Assembly: GCF_021155765.1 (NCBI RefSeq)
Contig: NC_060112.1
Coordinates: 11,470,001 to 11,534,000, forward strand
DNA from: Diprion similis
Taxonomy: Eukaryota > Arthropoda > Insecta > Hymenoptera > Diprionidae
Direction of reading: 5' to 3'
DNA: 64,000 bases
The notes beneath the pieces were generated by a model, which worked only from the letters and a program-made list of their open reading frames with translations, did not search any database and was not told where the DNA came from. The translations under genes and the position numbers were made by a program. Below are positions 11,710 to 20,977 of this stretch, in pieces (the first letter of the stretch is position 1; each line of letters begins with the position of its first letter).

Positions 11710-11791
11710 GACGAGGTGGCCGAGAGGTTAAGGCGTTGGACTGCTAATCCAATGTGCTCAGCACGCGTGGGTTCGAATCCCATCCTCGTCG
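11710..11791 (+). tRNA. tRNA-Ser: tRNA-Ser(GCT), copy 3
   Basis: An intact 82-base tRNA-Ser with the same acceptor stem (GACGAGG with CCTCGTC), anticodon GCT at 11743-11745, long variable arm and intact A and B boxes as the copy at 10687. The single difference from that copy makes this one closer to the usual GCGTGGGTTCGAATCCC. The discriminator is G at 11791. T runs at 11798-11802 and a T6 at 11804-11809 serve as terminator. The 5' flank (about 11650-11709) is homologous to the flanks of the other two copies. Confidence 0.97.
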
Positions 11792-12705
11792 AATGAGTTC
11801 TTGTTTTTTGCATTCCTCCAAAATTTCATCTGCTGCTTCATTTTAGCAGTACAGTGTTTACTTGCCGTTGCAACGATCTGCAAGTCACAGCTCTCAACGT
11901 GTTAGGCAACCGTATAATTATTGAAAATTTCAACGATTTTTCCATATCCTTTTTATTGAATCTGTTTAAAGGATGTATCAATCGTCCGGTCTTAACATCT
12001 GAATTGAAGGTTCAGAAGCTATAACTAATTGGAAAGACAGTGAGGTTGAATTTAATCGAAACTGTGTCTTTTCACTGAGAAAACAAAATGTTTAAACTCC
12101 ATTATCAATAATTTTGAAGTAACTACATGATCGTACAATTTTATAATACTAAAAAAAATAGAGTTCGTCCAATTTTAATGAATCTGAAGTGGATTCTCTA
12201 TAAATTGTCTAATTGAGAAATGAATTTTTCTATACAAATCTTTAGTTCATCAGGGGTTATAATTGATGAATTCATCCCTCATTAGAAAAGATTATAACGT
12301 TTTTTAAAATTTAATGCCAGCGATGTTTATGTAAAGTACACATTGATAATCAAAATGAGCTTTGATGCTTACAAATTCTACAAATAACACAGCTATGAAG
12401 TCGGGGAAGCAGAACAATCGTCATATATGATTCTTGAACAAGTAAATTTACCGCATCTAATTTCCTGTTTAAATTTTTATTTTCACAAAAATTACCGGAG
12501 GTTTTTTTTGTGTACTAGACATAAAACCAACTAATTTTTACTCTCCGAAAACTGATCTGAATATTTCATTGTTTGATCTATTTTTTCCACAGAACGTTAG
12601 ATCGAATATATACGTTATATATCGAACGTCATATACGTCGAATAGTTCCTTAAATAATCTTCAATCTCACTAGTATTACTAAAATTTATTCACATTGCAT
12701 CAACA
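11792..12705. other. Spacer between tRNA-Ser and tRNA-Lys
   Basis: AT-rich, no open frame of interest and no additional RNA gene recognised. Confidence 0.6.
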
Positions 12706-12778
12706 GCCCGGCTAGCTCAGTCGGTAGAGCATGAGACTCTTAATCTCAGGGTCGTGGGTTCGAGCCCCACGTTGGGCG
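12706..12778 (+). tRNA. tRNA-Lys: tRNA-Lys(CTT)
   Basis: A 73-base cloverleaf that decodes AAG. The acceptor stem GCCCGGC pairs with GTTGGGC through one G-T pair (12771-12777), and the discriminator is G at 12778. The D arm reads TAGCTCAGTCGGTAGAGCA, and the anticodon CTT is at 12739-12741 in the loop CTCTTAA with the stem TGAGA/TCTCA. The variable loop is short, and the T arm GTGGGTTCGAGCCCCAC is canonical. There is no intron. A T8 run at 12784-12791 is the polymerase III terminator. All invariant positions look intact, so it should be functional. Confidence 0.97.
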
Positions 12779-13072
12779 AGTTATTTTTTTTCTATTTATT
12801 ACATTCACGCGATCAAGGAGTCTTTGAAACCAGGCAATCACCAATTTGTTGAAATTAAATTCACAAGAGGGAGATACGTTTCTGTCATTTATTAATTTAA
12901 GCTTCCTAAGATATCAATCCATCTGTAGGGTATTAATACGCAACCTAGGAGCTATTAAAACGAAAAGAAAACAAAAGATAACTGAACAAAAATCAAAGTT
13001 ACAGTTTACTCGGGGTTCCTAGTAGCTGAGGTAAAGCTCGTCACCGTCATTTAACGATGCGTTCGATTTTTC
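12779..13072. other. Spacer between tRNA-Lys and tRNA-Asn
   Basis: AT-rich with no gene seen. On the minus strand a T5 run (13077-13073) just past the tRNA-Asn 3' end is its likely terminator. Confidence 0.6.
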
Positions 13073-13081
13073 AAAAATAAT

Positions 13082-13098
13082 CGCCCCCGGGTGGGCTC

Positions 13099-13135
<37 letters not shown>

Positions 13136-13155
13136 GCCAATTGCGCCACGGAGGC
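13082..13155 (-). tRNA. tRNA-Asn: tRNA-Asn(GTT)
   Basis: A 74-base cloverleaf on the minus strand that decodes AAC/AAU. The 5' acceptor strand GCCTCCG is complementary to bases 13149-13155. The 3' strand CGGGGGC and discriminator G are complementary to 13082-13089. The anticodon GTT corresponds to AAC at 13119-13121 in the loop CTGTTAA, with the stem TCGGC/GCCGA. The T arm carries GGTTCGAGCC. There is no intron. A T5 run follows the 3' end on the minus strand. It is the only tRNA of the island on this strand and faces away from the U5 genes. Confidence 0.97.
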
Positions 13156-14191
13156 TTTGAGGATGAGCTAGATAAGAGTTTAGATAATTCTACGTACGAT
13201 AAATCTCTTATACCATGTGTAATTATATTAAACAGATTGTCCGTAATGATAATATATATTAAGTTTTCGTGTCAGGTTTTGGGATTGTTTGTTCCCTGGC
13301 GTTCTTCTAAGATCATTAGTAGAGTGAAGACTTTTGAGCGATTTTTGAAATCCCCAACGGCTTCTGTCGAAAACTTTGCACAACCGGTTATAAAATCTAG
13401 CTAGAAAGTTCCGTGGCATAAAACACGATCGACCCATTATCGCAATTTAGTGAAAAGTAGATAAAACAAGGGGGATTTCCTGTCATGAAAAGTACGATCA
13501 AGTGAACTGTGTGATTAGTACACCCATAATAAAAATTCAAAAAATTTCCCACACCCAGAGCAGTGAATACAGTTTCAGAATCTCTTCAAAAGGTTACCCT
13601 CGTTTAGAAATAACGAAAGGAGGCTTTTCATTTTCTCATTCAGGCTATTTTCCTTGTAATTTACATTGCTAAATTGTTTTTGCTTGCCTGAGAACCGCCT
13701 GGAAGCCGGGCAGTCGATTTGCAGCTTGAGCATCGTTCTTGTTTACGGAACAGAAAAATCAAGAATCGTTTTCGTTCGATTGCGCTCTACGGAATCCCTT
13801 ATACCTCACTAGTGCAGCGATATAGATTGCGTTTGCTCTGGGTGGGGCAGTTACGCCTACTCACCTACGACACGAATATAGACGAGATTGCTCGCCAGCA
13901 GCTTGAGCTGTAATCACTATCGTAAACGAGACTTTCATTTCGGAATATCTTATCAAACAATTTCTAGCATTCAACGGTTGACGACCTTTAAAGATGTAAA
14001 GATTTTCGTAAGAATCTATCCTGAGGCAGAAGTTTGAAAATATCCTTATTTTACAATTATCGAACAGGCATTCGTATGCGATTTCCTTTATTCTCTCTGC
14101 ATACTCTCTGGATTGTCGCAATTCAGTTCTATTGTGAGTAGAAGCCAAAGGTGATGATTTTATTATTGCAAGTGGCAATTAATAATGACGC
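13156..14191. other. Spacer between tRNA-Asn and the U5 cluster
   Basis: No RNA gene recognised. The plus-strand open frame at 13719-13913 (64 residues, rich in R and L, no ATG start) is the only moderately coding-like stretch and has no supporting splice or promoter signal. Confidence 0.45.
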
Positions 14192-14377
14192 ATGGACAAT
14201 GATCGTGCAGTTACACGATTTGATTCAGTTGTAGCTTCGAAACACCGATTTTCTCGTGCTAGACGACGACGAATCAATAAGTCACGAGGACCTATTGTGC
14301 CTAGTCCAAGTCCGGACGAGCAATTAGATTCACCATACGCAGCTCGAGCTTACAATTGGTGCCAAATGCGCTATTAA
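14192..14377 (+). CDS. Candidate small basic protein, 61 residues, unrecognised
   Basis: A complete ATG-to-TAA frame with an in-frame stop just upstream, so this Met is the natural start. The translation begins MDNDRAVTRFDSVVASKHRF, continues with an arginine cluster (SRARRRRINKSRG), then a proline/serine stretch (PIVPSPSPDEQLD) and ends AARAYNWCQMRY. Composition and varied third positions are more protein-like than in most frames here, and the basic patch would suit nucleic-acid or nuclear binding; that role is inference. It ends 46 bases before the 3' end of the first U5 gene, on the opposite strand. It could be a real small gene, one exon of a larger gene, or a chance frame. No family recognised. 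Confidence 0.3.
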   Translation: MDNDRAVTRFDSVVASKHRFSRARRRRINKSRGPIVPSPSPDEQLDSPYAARAYNWCQMRY

Positions 14378-14400
14378 TTGGCACCATGGCACCAACGAGT

Positions 14401-14412
14401 ACTTTCTGTTTC
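14401..14412 (-). promoter_or_regulatory. Candidate snRNA 3' box of U5 copy 1
   Basis: Read on the minus strand, GAAACAGAAAGT follows the 3' hairpin of U5 copy 1 by about 12 bases. The same AAACAGAA word follows copy 2 at the equivalent place (15891-15900). This matches the position and character of the 3' box that directs snRNA 3'-end formation. Confidence 0.45.
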
Positions 14413-14423
14413 AATTAAATTAT

Positions 14424-14548
14424 TGCCCTAGCTTGCGCCAGGGACTGTAAAAAATTGGTCTTATAGACTCATCAAGTTGTTCCCCTCCACGGAAATCTTT
14501 AGTAAAAGGCGAAAGATTTATTCGTATGTTGAAGGGAAACCAGAGTAC
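14424..14548 (-). ncRNA. U5: U5 spliceosomal snRNA, copy 1
   Basis: The minus strand reads as U5 snRNA: TACTCTGGTTT at the 5' end, then the long stem closed by the invariant loop 1 (AATCTTTCGCCTTTTAC then TAAAGATTT), the sequence CCGTGGAGGGGAACAA, an Sm site AATTTTTTA (14456-14448) and a 3' hairpin with a 7-bp stem and GCAA loop (14443-14426). In the U5 snRNP, loop 1 aligns exon ends during splicing. This copy differs from the other two at both sides of one internal stem (C at 14535 and G at 14484 in RNA sense, in place of U and A), a compensated pair, which argues it is functional. A candidate proximal promoter element lies at 14581-14606. The exact ends are estimated from known U5 RNAs. Confidence 0.94.
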
Positions 14549-14580
14549 TTATCGAGGCTACCAGGCAGGTTAATATTTAT

Positions 14581-14606
14581 ATCGAGGCTATACTTTTGTT
14601 GCGAGA
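14581..14606 (-). promoter_or_regulatory. Proximal sequence element (PSEA-like) of U5 copy 1
   Basis: On the minus strand, about 33-58 bases upstream of the U5 start, the sequence begins TCTCGC, contains AAAGTA and ends CCTCGAT. Copy 2 has the same layout at the same distance (16094-16069), although the intervening flanks differ. This fits the PSEA that recruits SNAPc to insect snRNA genes. A second ATCGAGGCTA word on the plus strand at 14551-14560 repeats its outer end. Confidence 0.65.
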
Positions 14607-15890
14607 GTCATCGTCTGCACCCGGCGCCTAGTGGCAGGCAGTGGCACTGTTGCCTAAGTCAGTCGCCTGCCTTACCGTGGTGCCAACAACGATTCCATTG
14701 CCGCGTTTCTGCCACTCGGCATCCTACTTACCGATCGAAGATACTCATGTCGACTATACGGCTGTACAGTTGTGAGATTGCGTCATGCTTGCGAATAGGT
14801 TCTTTCGCGATCAGTAGACATGTTACGATGGTATATGTATAGGTATACGTGCCTACGTTATAATGTTATATTAGACGAGCACTTATATTTCAGAACTGCA
14901 GCGCATTGGTTGTGATATTTTTGGTAATAAGGCCAAAATAAATTAACGGAATATTTAGAAAAGGCTAAGAAATACTAAGTGACAAATTTTCATTATAAAT
15001 TTTCTCAACATTTTATTAAAGTCATCTGTAGGTCTGTTACATTTGAATATTTAAATTTAATATTTCTAGATTTTTACTAGGTTGTATTCAATCTAATTTG
15101 AACGAAATTAAGAATAGTTTAAAGCACCTGATTTTATTTCCAACTCAACTGACACTAATCCAGAATCTTGACGTTGAATTCATGTGACAATATTTTTCAA
15201 TTCTTATAATGGCATTCTAGTGATCGCTTCATAAAATAGTTTCTTAACAATTGTGGTTTGGTCTCAGTAGGCCAGAATGAACATCAAAATCAGGGTTAAT
15301 TATTAATCATTGACAATGCGATAATTACATTTGCATGCATGCTTTTTATATTGCTATTTTTAATCGATAATTCTGGTTAATTGTTGATACAACAATAATA
15401 TTTCGTTTACCGGTAGTGGCTTGAAAATTAGATATTTATTTCTATATCGGTGAACCTCATTTTATTTCAATTGTTAATTTTTGCTTATTTAGTATTTGCT
15501 TCAATTTTTCATTAATTGAAAAAAGAAAATACATGACCCAATTATGTTTGGTTCCTTTACCGTATACGCATGTTGAAGTTATTTTATGTAAAGACTCCAA
15601 TGAGGATTGAAAAAGATGCGTGTTGTTTTGTGCATGAGGAATGAATTGTTTCATACCCCATAATAATGCCCAATCATGGCACTGTGTGAAAACTCGAGCA
15701 TTTACTAAACCAATCTATTTTAAATTTAAATTCAGCACGATTCTGATCATCAACTTTTGTCATGATGTTTATCATGGTTTGTTGAGTCCATTTCGTAACA
15801 CTGGATGCATAATCGGTTCTCACGATCATGATCATACATTAACGTGGAAAAAGGTCCCATTGCCACAGGACCCAAATATGGCTAGCTAGA
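14607..15890. other. Spacer between U5 copies 1 and 2
   Basis: No gene recognised. Short inverted words (GTGCCA/TGGCAC) occur around 14345-14395 and 14630-14690. The open frames at 14477-14842 and 15641-15889 partly overlap U5 or AT-rich sequence and are not supported. Confidence 0.5.
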
Positions 15891-15900
15891 ATTCTGTTTG
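15891..15900 (-). promoter_or_regulatory. Candidate snRNA 3' box of U5 copy 2
   Basis: CAAACAGAAT on the minus strand, about 11 bases beyond the 3' hairpin. It shares AAACAGAA with the corresponding position of copy 1. Confidence 0.4.
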
Positions 15901-15910
15901 ATATCGATTA

Positions 15911-16035
15911 TAGTCCCAGTTTGCACCGGGACAACAAAAAATTCGAGTTATAGACTCATCAAATTGTTCCTCTCCACGGAAATCTTTAGTAAAAGGCGAA
16001 AGATTTATTCGTATGTTGAAGAGAAACCAGAGTAA
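15911..16035 (-). ncRNA. U5: U5 spliceosomal snRNA, copy 2
   Basis: The minus strand has the full U5 layout: TACTCTGGTTTCTCTTCAAC at the 5' end, loop 1 GCCTTTTAC closed by AATCTTT/AAAGATT, CCGTGGAGAGGAACAA, Sm site AATTTTTTG (15943-15935), and a 3' hairpin with an 8-bp stem and GCAA loop (15932-15913; GTCCCGGT with ACTGGGAC, one G-T pair). A clear PSEA-like element lies upstream at 16069-16094 and a 3' box downstream. This copy carries every expected element and is the most canonical of the three. Confidence 0.95.
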
Positions 16036-16068
16036 TTTGGTAAGTCACGTCGGTCAGGACTAGGCATG

Positions 16069-16094
16069 ATCGAGGTCTTACTTTCAAAGCGAGA
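16069..16094 (-). promoter_or_regulatory. Proximal sequence element (PSEA-like) of U5 copy 2
   Basis: On the minus strand, TCTCGC, then GAAAGTA, then CCTCGAT, starting 34 bases upstream of the U5 5' end. Spacing and key words are the same as in copy 1. Confidence 0.65.
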
Positions 16095-17199
16095 AATTAC
16101 AGGCTCGACAGCCGCCTGGCGACGATGAATTGTACTAGGCATAGTTAGCTCAATCGCTCCTCCTTCGTGACGTCACCAGACCGTTACAAACTCATTGATG
16201 CCACGTACCCCAAGGGCAGGGACATCTGGTTGAAAAAAAGGAAGAGAAAAGAAATAAGATAATACGGTTTTTCGCATTTTATATATGCAAAAGTTCTGCG
16301 AGCGTTTATTAGGCGCGATACATGAATTTTCATTTTGCAACTTCTCAAAAGAGAGATAGAAAATTGAAAAATAAATAATAAATTTTAGACATAAATAAAA
16401 TCATTAAAAATAAATAAAATTAATACTCTAAAGAGTTATATATAAAAGAAAGAATTATATAATAATAAAAAGTTTGTACCATTTTAACTTGATCGGAAAT
16501 AAATATAATGTCCACAAGAATTGAAGATTGAATAAAAAATTTTATTTCGCTTATTATATTTGAGATTTGTGTGCTCCGCTATCGAAACTCTTAAATGTTG
16601 AGCCTTGACTGGAAAGTTCCTATAATGAATCAATGACTTACAACTCACTGATAGTTTGTGCCGTTTTGGACTAACCAGGATCTTCATTTTCCTTCCATCT
16701 AGACCGCACAAAACTTGACAAATAAATTTCTTACTTATTTGTGTATTGAAAATTTAAGACTGCCTAGTTACACGTGATATTGTGGCTACGCCCATTTTTG
16801 TAATAATAACTGAAGGTACTATTTATGTCCGAAGCCAACTGAACAAGCGCAGAAAACTTCATAGAAATTAACATATAGCGCTCGTAATAAGAAGTCTTAG
16901 AGCCTGAAACTGCACAGTGTTGCACATCTACCTTATTATAAGCGGATTGCCGAAAATATGTTGGCTAAATCGAGTGACCTCCTGTACAGACCACCGGATG
17001 GATTTGTCGACCCATTAAGATTCCCCTCAACTCATTGTGAACATAGAAAAGAAGTCCAAACATTTTTTCGACTAGGCATCCATTACGATCGGCGTGGATG
17101 TTCTCTTGGCAGATCCAAGATATTAGAATAATTCTAGAAATGGTTTTCGAGCAACATTGTGCCTGAATTTTATGTGGGAATTATATTTGTTATAATTAA
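16095..17199. other. Spacer between U5 copies 2 and 3
   Basis: Very AT-rich from about 16255 to 16560, with no gene recognised. The minus-strand open frame at 16484-16711 has no supporting signal. Confidence 0.55.
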
Positions 17200-17324
17200 T
17201 AGTCCCAGTTGTAACTGGGACGTTGAAAAATTTGAGTTATAGACTCATCAAATTGTTCCTCTCCACGGAAATCTTTAGTAAAAGGCGAAAGATTTATTCG
17301 TGTGTTGAAGAGAAACCAGAGTAC
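17200..17324 (-). ncRNA. U5: U5 spliceosomal snRNA, copy 3
   Basis: The minus strand is nearly identical to copy 2 through the 5' stem, loop 1 and the CCGTGGAGAGGAACAA segment, with one loop-proximal change (CACACG for CATACG). The Sm-type site is AAATTTTTC (17233-17225), with a C where the others have G or A at the end. The 3' hairpin (17221-17202) has a fully paired 8-bp stem GTCCCAGT/ACTGGGAC with loop TACA, so the G-T pair of copy 2 is A-T here. The upstream region lacks an obvious match to the PSEA-like element of copies 1 and 2 (only a weak TCCCGGAAGAAAA-type resemblance near 17360-17380), and the 3' box is less clear. The RNA body looks intact, but promoter activity is uncertain. Confidence 0.87.
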
Positions 17325-19918
17325 CTGACGATCGTTTTGCTCACCTTCTAGTCAACCTGCGGGAGATTTTTTCTTCCGGGAAGGTGAAGCTTCGTGAAAC
17401 TCCTAGCGGAGGGAAAACGAAGCCAAGACAGGGAGCTGAACACACCCTTCCAACCTGGGAATTATCTACGGCTCAGTAGCCCCGCTAGTAGCTAGCTATC
17501 CATTTCTTCCTTGCCTCAAACCCTCCCCTGGAATACGTGACAACCGAGTTGCGACAGAGACGAAAAAGTTAGGAGGAAATGAATGAAAGTAACGAGGGAC
17601 TTGTCTTAGACTGCGTCAGCTTCTGTTGCTGTTTTAATGAAGTTGGTTTACCGGAAATCGATACTTTTCATCAATTTTATTACCAGACAATCGTACATTG
17701 CATATAATTTAACATGTCATCATATTCTTGGGCTATGAAGTTCGCTTTAAAAATACAATAACAAAGTTTCAAGTTTACGGACTTCATCGGGTCTTCGCAA
17801 AAGCACATCAAATCCTGCGCTATCCAATCTGGGTATCACCGTGGCCATAATAACAGCCACGAACTGCAGATGAGCCCTGCAGCGTGGCTATCAACGGACT
17901 TGAAATGCACCATAATACACGCTCGGCAAGCATATTGCCTCGGAAAGGGTGGAAGAACGGTTCGCGTATATAGAAGCGGAAACAATTGACAATATATTGC
18001 AAAACGTTGGAACGGGGAGCAGCCGGTCAGTAACTCGGTTTTGGTCACGTTCAGCAGACTGTCCCTGCACTCACAATGCGGAGTATAACGTACGTGCGTA
18101 TATATGTGGGTGGAAAGCGCTTTGAGGGTGACATAAAAGTTTTAAACTCAATTTCCTACACGCATTTCCCAACTTTGGAATTACCCAATTTTCAACGATC
18201 CATGGACCAGTGCTTTCGAAGGTTTGCAGAAAACATGCGTTTAGCATCTGCGATAACGTAGATAACTAAAACGAAGGCTTGATTTAAACGAAATTCGTTA
18301 ATTTACTACCGATTTTTACAGAATTCGAAACATCGTCAAATTACTGTTCAGCATACGAGAAATAGTTTGTATAACAGTTTCTTTTCCTTGTAACATTGTA
18401 ACTTTTTCGATAAAATTTATCAACTGTTACACTCGAGTAAAACAAAATTTAGGAATCGTTTTATTGCTGCCGTGATACGAAAATTGTTAATTAAATTATA
18501 GCGATTTGAAAATAAATCGTATTCATTATACAGCGTATAATAGATAGATCGAGCCGAGTGCTCAATCCAATCTTCGAATCGAGACAGGGTGAGTGAAGTG
18601 GAGGCGTATTACCGCTTTTCAACCCACCGGTCAATTCACTTTGAAAAATAAGTACGTATTCCGCAGTGGCGTTGTACATGCTGCACGACTCCTTTGATCT
18701 GAATCACTTTGCATTTTCACACTTCTACACACCTGCCTGCCTGCCTGGCAGCGAGCTCGTCTTTGAACACCCCATTTGTCCGGACCAACGCAACATGATG
18801 GACGGCCAATGCTTCTATTCGCTACAGGGTGTCGTGATTTATATTTTCCATCATTGACAATAAGACCTAGAAAATTGGACAAACGTATCAATAGGAACCT
18901 GTAAGAATTAATTTCTGAATTAGGGAAGTCAGATTTTTACAGAGTTTTTGGAGAATCGATTCATTTAAAAACGACTCCAATGAATCGGTTTGTCATGAAT
19001 CCATCCAAGAATTGATAAAATTAAAATACTAATTATCGGTGAGCTAGATAAGGTCACATAAAAAATGCTGTAAGAGCGAGAAAATAAAAGTGCATTAGAT
19101 GAAATGTTTAGATGGCATGTAAAAATACGTGTAATAATATGCAGTACGTGTCAAAACGGTCGCAAAGAATTTTTGTCCACGGAATCAAAACAGTGAAATT
19201 GTAAATCGTTCTTAATTTATAATTAGCAACGTCTGGTTGGATCTAACAATAAGCGAGAAGTATCGATTCCTCACGTAGGATCCAAATCGTACAAAATCGT
19301 AAAAAATTTGCGTAAACTTGGCATTGCGTAATATGTGGGTAAAACCTTCTGAATGAAATTCGAATTTCTATAATCTGCACGAACTGGAACACCCTTGGGA
19401 ATCGGTGAATAAAGCCTTAAGGGATCCAGGAAGAACCACCCCTTAGACATGGCGGAGCGCAGACGCAGAGTTCCGACGTTCAGGCAGAGGTCGGTCTTTG
19501 AATAAAATGTAGCATGTACTATAGTGGGTCGTTACACGATGCCGGGGGAAATTCAGGTACCTGCTTTATCATCCAGCCTTCCACGCCGATATTTGTCTGA
19601 TAAATGTGACAGACGTGAGTCCGCAGGTTGTTATAACGACGCGCGGTGCAACTGAGCCAGCAGTTCCCCCCTTTCGAGGAAAAAAATCTTCCAGAAAGAA
19701 CTAATGGGAAGAACTCCTCAGGCATTTTTATATTTTTAAATTAAACAATGAAAATTCAGTTTTGCAGTTGTAATGATAAAATCTAGTAGTAGGTATGCTG
19801 TAATATTCTTTTTTTATTATGGCATTGACAGCCATAACCACACAGAATAGTCACTTTCACCACATTCTCTTTCAATTCCAACAATATTGAAATCTTTGTT
19901 GTAACGATATCTGGCATT
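17325..19918. other. Non-coding stretch right of the RNA island
   Basis: Mostly AT-rich. It includes a moderately GC-rich patch at 17340-17600, a CTGCCTGC run near 18733 and an 18-codon ATG frame at 19449-19505. Overlapping open frames near 17820-18048 and 18490-18890 occur on both strands without splice or promoter support. No gene is called. Confidence 0.5.
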
Positions 19919-20179
19919 TTACCAGAATTTTAGAACAACTGTAACATGAAGTGGAATTTTTCTCACTGCAGTATCGCCACGAGCCTCTCTTCTTTTCCGT
20001 ATCCCGTATCTCCAAGAGCGAATGGTATTCGCGAAATTTTCATTTTGCGGGCCCAGGGAATCCGCCGAAACTTTCTTCTGCCCTTCTTCGTCTCTTGGGC
20101 TTCGTCGCATTCCGTCACGTCCTTCCATCCAACCTTGCTTGTCTCCAATCGATGGGGGATCCCATTTTCTCTGGCCCAT
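19919..20179 (-). CDS. Candidate 86-residue open frame, unrecognised
   Basis: A minus-strand ATG-to-TAA frame beginning MGQRKWDPPSIGDKQGWMEG, hydrophilic and basic (a RYGIRKRREARGD stretch near the C terminus), with varied codon third positions. Four other frames over the same 260 bases are also open, because this patch is GC-richer than its surroundings and poor in stop-forming triplets, so openness alone means little. No signal peptide, domain, splice site or poly(A) signal supports it. It could be a small gene or a chance frame. Confidence 0.2.
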   Translation of the reverse strand: MGQRKWDPPSIGDKQGWMEGRDGMRRSPRDEEGQKKVSADSLGPQNENFANTIRSWRYGIRKRREARGDTAVRKIPLHVTVVLKFW

Positions 20180-20860
20180 TGCACCCTCGCTGCTTCAGAA
20201 CCGTCCGAGCTATTTCAATAAATCAAAAGACGAGAGAGCTTCAACGTGTTCTTTTTTAAAGGGGTTTCGTGGCTAGGTGCACCGGTGAATTAGAGTTCTT
20301 ACATGCCGCCCATTCCCTGCCTCCCATCTTCCATCATCTGTTCTCATTTTACCCGCTACTCATCACGTTCCACTCTGTCATGGTCATAAGTTTTCCTCAA
20401 ATTTTCCCCATTTCGTAAATATCGTTTTCCAGTAAATCAATTTCGAACCTCGAGAAATGTCATTTTTTCATAGAATCTTGTCACCATTTTTTAACTATCA
20501 ATTATGTACTTGTTATCGACCTATATGTTAGTTGGCTGGATTTTATTTACTGGATAATGTTAACTCCTTGGGTCGAGTGTATGAGTGTAATCGTGGATTG
20601 AAGTTTTCTTTGAAAACACGTTCGAGTCTCGACGGTCCCGCTGAGACGTTTTTAAGCACTTCTTTGATGTACTTTATACTAGTGCTAAAGAAAAAGAATT
20701 CGCACTCACGTACACTCGGTGTTTAAACTAGGATATAATTCCATTCCAACAACTTTACGAACTTCCTTCGCGACTTCTGGAGGAGAGAGTTCAAGTTAAG
20801 TGTGCAACAGCCGTATGATGAAAAGAATTGGTAATTTTTTAAATAAATAAAAAAATCAAA
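20180..20860. other. Non-coding stretch
   Basis: No supported feature. The region from 20290 to 20400 is pyrimidine-rich on the plus strand. Confidence 0.5.
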
Positions 20861-20977
20861 TAACGTAGAACGCTCGTATTTTGACAGAATCTTTCTTTCA
20901 CCCTAGACAAACTTTTTCGAAGGTGTCACGATGCAAGATCGTAAATTATTTTCTTCTGTAACACCCTAAGCCAATGT
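20861..20977 (+). repeat. Dispersed repeat, copy A
   Basis: About 117 bases align with 43049-43167 in the same orientation. Both begin AACGTAGAACGCTC, then share CAGAA, CTTTCTTT, AAACAAACTTTTT-type sequence, TCACGATG/TCACAGTG, AATTATTTT, and CTGTAACACCCTAA/CTGAAACATCCTAA. Identity is roughly 75% by eye, with no obvious terminal structure. It is probably an old interspersed repeat fragment. Confidence 0.6.

Noticed and set aside
14477-14842. 121-residue plus-strand open frame
   Set aside because: Its first part is antisense to U5 copy 1, so it is a shadow of the RNA gene.
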